38,787 nt of DNA from CAVLCC01 sp963624975. GTDB lineage: Bacteria; Actinomycetota; Coriobacteriia; Coriobacteriales; CADBOM01. Of this stretch, positions 34,632 to 38,787 are shown piece after piece. The translations under genes and the position numbers were made by a program. The DNA is taken from the NCBI GenBank assembly GCA_963624975.1, contig CAVFRF010000015.1, positions 1-38,787 on the forward strand, in the 5' to 3' direction. The notes below the pieces were generated by a model. It saw only the letters and a program-made list of their open reading frames with translations, was not told where the DNA came from and ran no database searches. How positions within the stretch are numbered: the stretch's first letter is position 1; each line of letters opens with the position of its first letter.

Positions 34632-35199
34632 CTTCGCGGACCAGCACGACTACGGCTACGAGGTGCCGCCTTGCAGCCGAAGAGACCTCGTCGAGCACGC
34701 ACACGCGATCCACAAGGCTATCGGATACAAGGGCGACGGCCCGTTCCCTATCCTCGAACTCGTCGAAAAGGGCTTCTACTATCTCTACGACGACTACGTA
34801 TTTGAGGTGGTATCCGAGGCAGAGATGGGCGACGACCTGGGGAAGACCTGGCCCAACGAGCACGTCATCCGAGTCAGGGAGGACGTGTACGAAGCAGCCT
34901 GCGAAGGCCAAGGGTTCGCTAGGATGATCCTCGGCCACGAATCCAGCCACCTCCTGCGCCACGAGGGCATCCCCGTATCCATGGCGTGTAGGAAGGCGGA
35001 CAAGCACCTCCCCGCATACAAGAGCTCCGAATGGCAAGCAAACGCCATGTCCGGAGCTCTTCTCATGCCATCGTGCAAGATCATCGAAATGAGCATCGAT
35101 GAGATTGTCGAGAAGTACCAAGTGAGCACCGGTGCCGCAGAAATGCAGCTGTGTTCGATAAGAAAGGAGGCAAGGAAATGGCGGATACCAGAGCTCTAG
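34618..35199 (+). CDS. ImmA/IrrE-family metallopeptidase
   Basis: A 193-residue protein. I favour GTG 34618, seven bases after AAGGAG; TTG 34615 is possible. The zinc-protease motif HESSH is at residues 107-111 (ILGHESSHLLRH), with WQANAMSGALLMP downstream, typical of the family. Translational overlap with the XRE regulator implies that the regulator is the substrate. The trigger for cleavage is not visible. Confidence 0.9.
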   Translation: MVKINFADQHDYGYEVPPCSRRDLVEHAHAIHKAIGYKGDGPFPILELVEKGFYYLYDDYVFEVVSEAEMGDDLGKTWPNEHVIRVREDVYEAACEGQGFARMILGHESSHLLRHEGIPVSMACRKADKHLPAYKSSEWQANAMSGALLMPSCKIIEMSIDEIVEKYQVSTGAAEMQLCSIRKEARKWRIPEL

Positions 35200-35352
35200 A
35201 CCCTGGCGCTACAAAGAGAAAAGGCGTCTCAGCCTAAGCCTCAACGCCTTCCCCGAAGGACTCATAGTCCCTCTGTCGCAAGAATGATTATGAGTCTTCT
35301 GGGAAGAAAACAGTTTGTAATTCTTCTATTTTTTCGGAAGGGGGCCATAATC

Positions 35353-36060
35353 ATGGCTTCTCCATACCAATTCAAGATTCCGGGCATGCCATTGGAACCG
35401 CGCAAACCCAGCAAAGCGTGCAAAGACGTCTTCCACGCCTACATGACCAAAGCCGTAGAGCTTGATTTCGATACAGGAATCCCCATCATGCAGCCGGAAG
35501 CAAACATTCCAAAAAGCGTTATCTCCTTCTCTGAGGCAATGGGCAACAAATGTACCGACTACGACCAATACGTTCATTTTTTCGAACATGACAAGAAGAT
35601 AGAACGTTTCTGGAACGCGCCGTGGAAGTATATGCCCAAACTAAGCAAATTCGCCGGTTTCCTGTCTCCCGATTACAGCAGCACCCCAGGAATGCCAAGG
35701 CCGCTAAAAATCTATAACATATATCGCAACCAGCTTGTTGGCGCATGGCTTCAAAACCTCGGCTACAAAGCAATTTGCAATGTACGATGCCCAGCCGTTG
35801 ACCATAACTACACAATTGCGGGTACGCCCAAGAAAAGCCTCTTAGGCGTGGGAGCCGTGGGCTGCATCAAGAATCGCAACGATCGCCACCGCTTCGAGGG
35901 AGGAATCAGGCGAATCGTCGATGAGCTTGAGCCCTTGGGCCTAATTATCGTCGGCGAGGACGCCTACGGGGTTTTCGACTACGCAAAGGAAAAAGGAGTG
36001 CCTCTGCATTTCTACCCTGGTCCGACGCAAAAGCATTTCGAAGAGGCCTGCCATGAGTGA
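35353..36060 (+). CDS. DUF4417-like protein
   Basis: A 235-residue soluble protein. ATG 35353 has GGAAGGGGG ahead; an upstream in-frame ATG at 35284 lacks a site. Features resembling DUF4417 proteins of phages and mobile elements are GFLSPDYSSTPGMPRPLKIYN, VGAWLQNLGYKAICNVR and a C-terminal half with GVGAVGCIKN and LIIVGEDAYGVFDYAKEKG. Function is unknown. Its last codons overlap the next gene by 8 bp, so it is probably translated together with the two small genes that follow. Its base composition is more AT-rich than the chromosome around it. Confidence 0.7.
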   Translation: MASPYQFKIPGMPLEPRKPSKACKDVFHAYMTKAVELDFDTGIPIMQPEANIPKSVISFSEAMGNKCTDYDQYVHFFEHDKKIERFWNAPWKYMPKLSKFAGFLSPDYSSTPGMPRPLKIYNIYRNQLVGAWLQNLGYKAICNVRCPAVDHNYTIAGTPKKSLLGVGAVGCIKNRNDRHRFEGGIRRIVDELEPLGLIIVGEDAYGVFDYAKEKGVPLHFYPGPTQKHFEEACHE

Positions 36061-36394
36061 CAAAGGGGAAACCGGGCACTTCGGAGATGGTAACGGCGGG
36101 AACAAGCTACCTCCGGACAAATCCCAGCTTGATCATATATTCGATGATCGCGAGGGCCATCTCCCGGACACACCCGCAAACCGCCAGCTTCTTGTAGATG
36201 TCGCAAATGAAAGCGATAATTATCTCGGCAAGGACAAGTATGGAAACGACTGGCATGCCAGAACCGAAGCGGATGGCTCACAGACGTGGACAGAAAGCCG
36301 CGGCGGAATCATCCAAAACGGAGGTAGCAACAATCCTCCGCGCGAATGGGACAACGACGGCGGGTTAAACAACAACCCGTTCAAGAAGAGGTAA
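36053..36394 (+). CDS. Small polar protein resembling a polymorphic-toxin C-terminal domain
   Basis: A 113-residue, Asn/Gly/Asp-rich protein with no signal peptide; ATG 36053 overlaps the DUF4417-like stop. The segment LDHIFDDREGHLPDTPANRQ, then DNYLGKDKYGNDWHARTEADG and IIQNGG, resembles, from memory, C-terminal toxin tips found in CdiA-like and other secreted toxins. Here it is a stand-alone ORF with no delivery domain. It could be an orphan toxin module or an unrelated element protein. Confidence 0.55.
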   Translation: MSDKGETGHFGDGNGGNKLPPDKSQLDHIFDDREGHLPDTPANRQLLVDVANESDNYLGKDKYGNDWHARTEADGSQTWTESRGGIIQNGGSNNPPREWDNDGGLNNNPFKKR

Positions 36395-36398
36395 TACG

Positions 36399-36722
36399 AT
36401 GCGGATAACCACACATCAAACATTCGTAACTATGTACTATGCCCTTGACGCCGCGTACGACAATAGTTACAACAAAACCCTTGGAAAATACCTATCGGAT
36501 GCTAACCCCTTCCGTTTCAAGGACGGGGGCTCAGCCGATCCAGCCATTTACTCAGAGTTCAGATCCCTGATTGAATCGGAAGACGGAAGCACGCATGATG
36601 CGAGCTTTGCTTACGCGTTCGTTCGCAGGTACCTTACAGGAAAGGGCTCTGAGCTGATTAGCGCTTTCGACAGTGTCGCTGACGAAAATAGCTGGGATGA
36701 AGCAGTGCTCGACGTTCAGTAG
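36399..36722 (+). CDS. Small hypothetical protein, possible immunity partner
   Basis: A 107-residue acidic, soluble protein; ATG 36399 with AGAGGT ahead, five bases after the previous stop. The tight spacing behind a toxin-like ORF and its size and acidity fit an immunity protein, but I recognise no family. Visible features are an aromatic N-terminus (FVTMYYALDAAY), a central NPFRFKDGGSADPAIYSEF and an acidic C-terminus. Confidence 0.55.
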   Translation: MRITTHQTFVTMYYALDAAYDNSYNKTLGKYLSDANPFRFKDGGSADPAIYSEFRSLIESEDGSTHDASFAYAFVRRYLTGKGSELISAFDSVADENSWDEAVLDVQ

Positions 36723-36960
36723 AAGCAAGTCAAAACACCTTACAGACGCATTTCTCGGGGGAAGCGCTTGGGTTCAGGGATCCGGGCACCTCCCCTTTTC
36801 TTTGCTTGGGACCGATTCGCAACAAGCAAATCGCAAGCTCGGCAAAACGGCGCAGCGCACCCCCTTACCCCACAGCTGCCACGCTGGCATGTGTTGGAAC
36901 CGTGAAAGTTTGGCTCTTCTTGGAATTGGGGACCACTTTGGGACCACCTGAGGGTCTACC

Positions 36961-37050
36961 CAAAGAAAAAGGCCACCGGCTTTTGGCCGATGACCTTGAT
37001 GTTCTTGGTCGCGGGGGCAGGATTTGAACCTACGACCTCCGGGTTATGAG
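36961..37050. repeat. tRNA-proximal attachment-site repeat
   Basis: A 90-bp direct repeat partner of 32968-33058, covering the tRNA terminator and the 3' half of the intact initiator tRNA up to the anticodon stem. It marks the junction that regenerates a functional tRNA. Confidence 0.92.
36962..36997 (-). terminator. Intrinsic terminator of tRNA-fMet
   Basis: Arms 36969-36980 and 36986-36997 form a 12-bp stem with two mismatches and a 5-nt loop; the minus strand then runs TTTTTCTTT. A near-identical copy lies in the left attachment repeat. Confidence 0.85.
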
Positions 37051-37082
37051 CCCGGCGAGCTACCAGACTGCTCCACCCCGCA
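37006..37082 (-). tRNA. Initiator tRNA-fMet (CAT)
   Basis: A 77-nt cloverleaf with encoded CCA. Initiator features are three consecutive G:C pairs in the anticodon stem (GGG-CTCATAA-CCC), A11:U24 in the D stem and no Watson-Crick pair at 1-72 (U1 opposite G72). Its 3' half is the integration site of the adjacent element. Confidence 0.95.
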
Positions 37083-37191
37083 ATGTATGTTCGCGCCGAA
37101 GCGCACTTGCTAATGTACTCCGCACACTCCGGCCGCGCAAGCTTGCCCCACGTAGGCGGCACGACTCGCTTGTGAGCGGCACCTATGCGCG

Positions 37192-38370
37192 CTATCCCGC
37201 CAGCGCGTCGGCCAGTGCCTCGATCTGCTCGCGGGTCGACTCGTCCACGGAGCCCTTCACCGTGACCTTCTGGTCCAGCAGCTCGAGGTCGGGGCTTTCC
37301 TCGAAGAGCTTGCGCATGCCCTTGGCCGCGGTGGGCGCCCAGGTGCCTCCCTCGACGAAGGCCACCGTGCGCTTCTGGAACTTGCGCTCGACGAGGTTCT
37401 CGACGAAGTTGCGCATGATCGGGAAAACTCCCCCGTTGTAGGTGATGGTGGCGCACACCAGCTTGCCGTAGCGGAAGGCATCTTCCACGCACTCGTGCAG
37501 GTCCTCGCGGGCGAGATCGATCACCTTCACCACGGGCGCTCCTTCCCTGCCCTCGAACCTCTTCTGCAACGCGTCGGCCAGCTCCAGCGCGGCCTGCTTG
37601 GTGTTTCCATAGACCGAGGCATATGCGATCAGGATGCCGTCTTCCTCCGGCTCGTAGCTGCTCCACGTGTTGTAGAGTCCGAGGTAGTAGCCCAGATTAT
37701 CGGCGAGCACCGGGCCATGCAGCGGGCAGATCGTCTGGATGTCCAGCCCCGAAGCTGCCGCAAGCAGCTTCTGCACTTGTTTACCGTAGGGTCCCACGAT
37801 TCCAAAGTAGTAGCGACGGGCCTCGCACGACCAGCCCTCGGGGTCATCGTAGTCGAGCGCGCCGAACTTGCCGAACCCGTCGGCCGAGAACAGTACCTTG
37901 TCGGCCGCGTCGTAGGTCACCATCACCTCGGGCCAGTGCACGAAAGGCGCGAACACGAACGTCAGCTCGTGGGTGCCGAGGCAGAGCGTGCCGCCGTTCT
38001 CCACCACTTCGCGCTTGGGAGCCACGTCTGCGCCGAAGTAGCTCTCCATGTATCCGAACGCGGTCTTGTTGGACACCACGGTGGCATCGGGATACGCGTC
38101 CAGGAACCTCGCGATGCTGCCGGCGTGGTCGGGTTCCATGTGCTGAACCACCAGATAGTCGGGCTTGCGCTCCCCCAGTGCCGCCGCAACGTTGGCCAGC
38201 CATTCGTCGGCAAAGCGGATGTCCACCGTGTCCATCACGGCCACCTTGTCGTCCAGCACGACGTACGAGTTGTACGACATCCCGTTCTCCCGAACGTCGA
38301 ACTGCCCCTCGAACAGGTCCACCTCGTGGTCGTTCACTCCAACATACGCGATGCTCTGGGTAACCATCAT
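37192..38370 (-). CDS. fprA: Flavodiiron protein (A-type flavoprotein)
   Basis: Reduces O2 to water or NO to N2O in anaerobes; cytoplasmic. ATG 38370 gives 392 residues (a neighbouring ATG at 38367 and GTG at 38394 are alternatives). The metallo-beta-lactamase-like domain has the diiron ligands H77-x-E79-x-D81 (HMEPDH), H145 (FVHWPE), D164 (FSADGFG) and H218 (CPLHGP). The C-terminal flavodoxin domain begins ILIAYASVYGNT. There is no C-terminal rubredoxin domain, so a separate electron donor is needed. It is monocistronic, upstream of the initiator tRNA and divergent from trmB. It complements superoxide reductase in oxygen defence. Confidence 0.96.
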   Translation of the reverse strand: MMVTQSIAYVGVNDHEVDLFEGQFDVRENGMSYNSYVVLDDKVAVMDTVDIRFADEWLANVAAALGERKPDYLVVQHMEPDHAGSIARFLDAYPDATVVSNKTAFGYMESYFGADVAPKREVVENGGTLCLGTHELTFVFAPFVHWPEVMVTYDAADKVLFSADGFGKFGALDYDDPEGWSCEARRYYFGIVGPYGKQVQKLLAAASGLDIQTICPLHGPVLADNLGYYLGLYNTWSSYEPEEDGILIAYASVYGNTKQAALELADALQKRFEGREGAPVVKVIDLAREDLHECVEDAFRYGKLVCATITYNGGVFPIMRNFVENLVERKFQKRTVAFVEGGTWAPTAAKGMRKLFEESPDLELLDQKVTVKGSVDESTREQIEALADALAG

Positions 38371-38557
38371 TTCCGGCAATCCTCTCCCCCGCACACACGG
38401 CGAGATGCGATATTCTAGCTAGCGCGCGTTCTTGAGCGCACGTCGAGCACGGCAACAAGCCGCGAATTCGTGTTCGCAGGCTGCAAGCTGCCGTGTTTTC
38501 GACTCGAAATTATAACCTCAAAGGTACAGTATTGCAAAGCCGGAGTTTGGAGAAGAA

Positions 38558-38787
38558 GTGCGCGCCAGAAAGCCGAAGAACATCGACCAGAAGCTGCAGA
38601 TCTACGGGAGCTGGATCGTGGACGACCCGAGGAGCCTGAAGGGCTGCTGGTCGCAGTCGCGCAACATGCCGGGCGCGCGCGTGAAGCTCGACATCGGCTG
38701 CGGCAAGGGCTCGTTTGCCATTGGCACCGCGCAGCTCGATCGCGACTCGCTGATCGTGGGCATCGACACCGAGCCGATCTGCATCGC
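38558..38787 (+). CDS. trmB: tRNA (guanine-N7)-methyltransferase (5' part only)
   Basis: GTG start at 38558 with GGAG five bases ahead; 76 codons are visible before the window ends. The opening RARKPKNIDQKL, the SAM-binding LDIGCGKGSFAI and IVGIDTEP match TrmB, which makes m7G46 in tRNA using S-adenosylmethionine. It is divergent from the flavodiiron gene across a 187-bp gap in which I could not identify a convincing promoter. Confidence 0.88.
   Translation, partial: MRARKPKNIDQKLQIYGSWIVDDPRSLKGCWSQSRNMPGARVKLDIGCGKGSFAIGTAQLDRDSLIVGIDTEPICI

Larger units (their letters stand above)
32968..37050. mobile_element. Remnant of a mobilizable element integrated at tRNA-fMet
   Basis: About 3.9 kb lies between two tRNA-derived direct repeats. 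Content: mobC, a frameshifted and truncated coupling-protein gene, an XRE/ImmA pair, a DUF4417-like gene and two small ORFs, all on the plus strand. No integrase or relaxase is visible, so the element is probably immobile. GC falls sharply after about 34085, where the coupling-protein homology stops; this marks an internal deletion or replacement junction. The stretch 36723-36960 has no supported gene. Sequence just outside the left repeat (GACCAC, TTGG, CTGAGG around 32939-32960) resembles sequence just inside the right repeat (36930-36955), hinting at earlier integrations at the same site. Confidence 0.82.

Noticed and set aside
35200..35283. Terminator after the ImmA-type gene
   Set aside because: A 7-bp stem (AAGGCGT/ACGCCTT) exists but the loop is long and no T-run follows.
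1..38787. CRISPR array
   Set aside because: No regularly spaced short direct repeats were seen; the repeated DNA is explained by LRR, CWB2 and module coding repeats and the tRNA-derived att repeats.

Overview
The window looks like a chromosomal segment of a high-GC, anaerobic, single-membrane actinobacterium of the class Coriobacteriia, most likely in or near the Eggerthellaceae. This is inferred from gene content: giant BspA-type leucine-rich-repeat and cell-wall-binding-repeat-2 surface proteins, an acetyl-CoA synthase (AcsB), a desulfoferrodoxin with a Fur/PerR regulator, a flavodiiron protein, and the high GC. No rRNA is present to place it further.

Region 1 (1-20165, minus strand) is one long array of exported proteins read from high to low coordinates. 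It starts with a beta-propeller/Ig/DUF4430-like protein carrying three CWB2 repeats. A MotA/TolQ/ExbB-type proton channel and an overlapping DUF2149 protein follow, then a 2581-residue BspA-LRR protein with CWB2 repeats. A 1609-residue BspA-LRR protein with a membrane anchor comes next; its GTG start overlaps the previous stop as GTGA. Last is a GLUG/Ig surface protein that runs off the window. The channel/DUF2149 pair resembles HmuU/HmuV of anaerobic heme/tetrapyrrole systems. Here it is embedded among giant adhesin-like proteins in a cell without an outer membrane, and this is the best candidate for an undescribed system.

Region 2 (20.6-26.3 kb) is metabolic and regulatory: acsB with a strong terminator, a Fur/PerR-type regulator, a possible 25-residue zinc-ribbon microprotein, superoxide reductase behind a Fur/PerR-like palindrome, and a membrane GGDEF(degenerate)-EAL protein with its own consensus promoter.

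Region 3 (26.4-32.9 kb, minus strand) holds a small unknown protein and an exported papain-family protease with a LAATG sorting-like tail. Two decayed AbiE toxin-antitoxin modules follow, both with intact antitoxins and broken toxins, and between them lies a DUF4869-like gene with a nonsense codon.

Region 4 (32.97-37.05 kb) is a 4-kb remnant of a mobilizable element at the 3' end of the initiator tRNA gene, bounded by about 90-bp direct repeats. It carries mobC, a broken coupling-protein gene, an XRE/ImmA pair with a clear operator-promoter, a DUF4417-like gene and a possible orphan toxin/immunity-like pair. No integrase or relaxase is visible.

Region 5 (37.1 kb to the end) returns to core genes: initiator tRNA, a flavodiiron protein, and the start of trmB on the plus strand.
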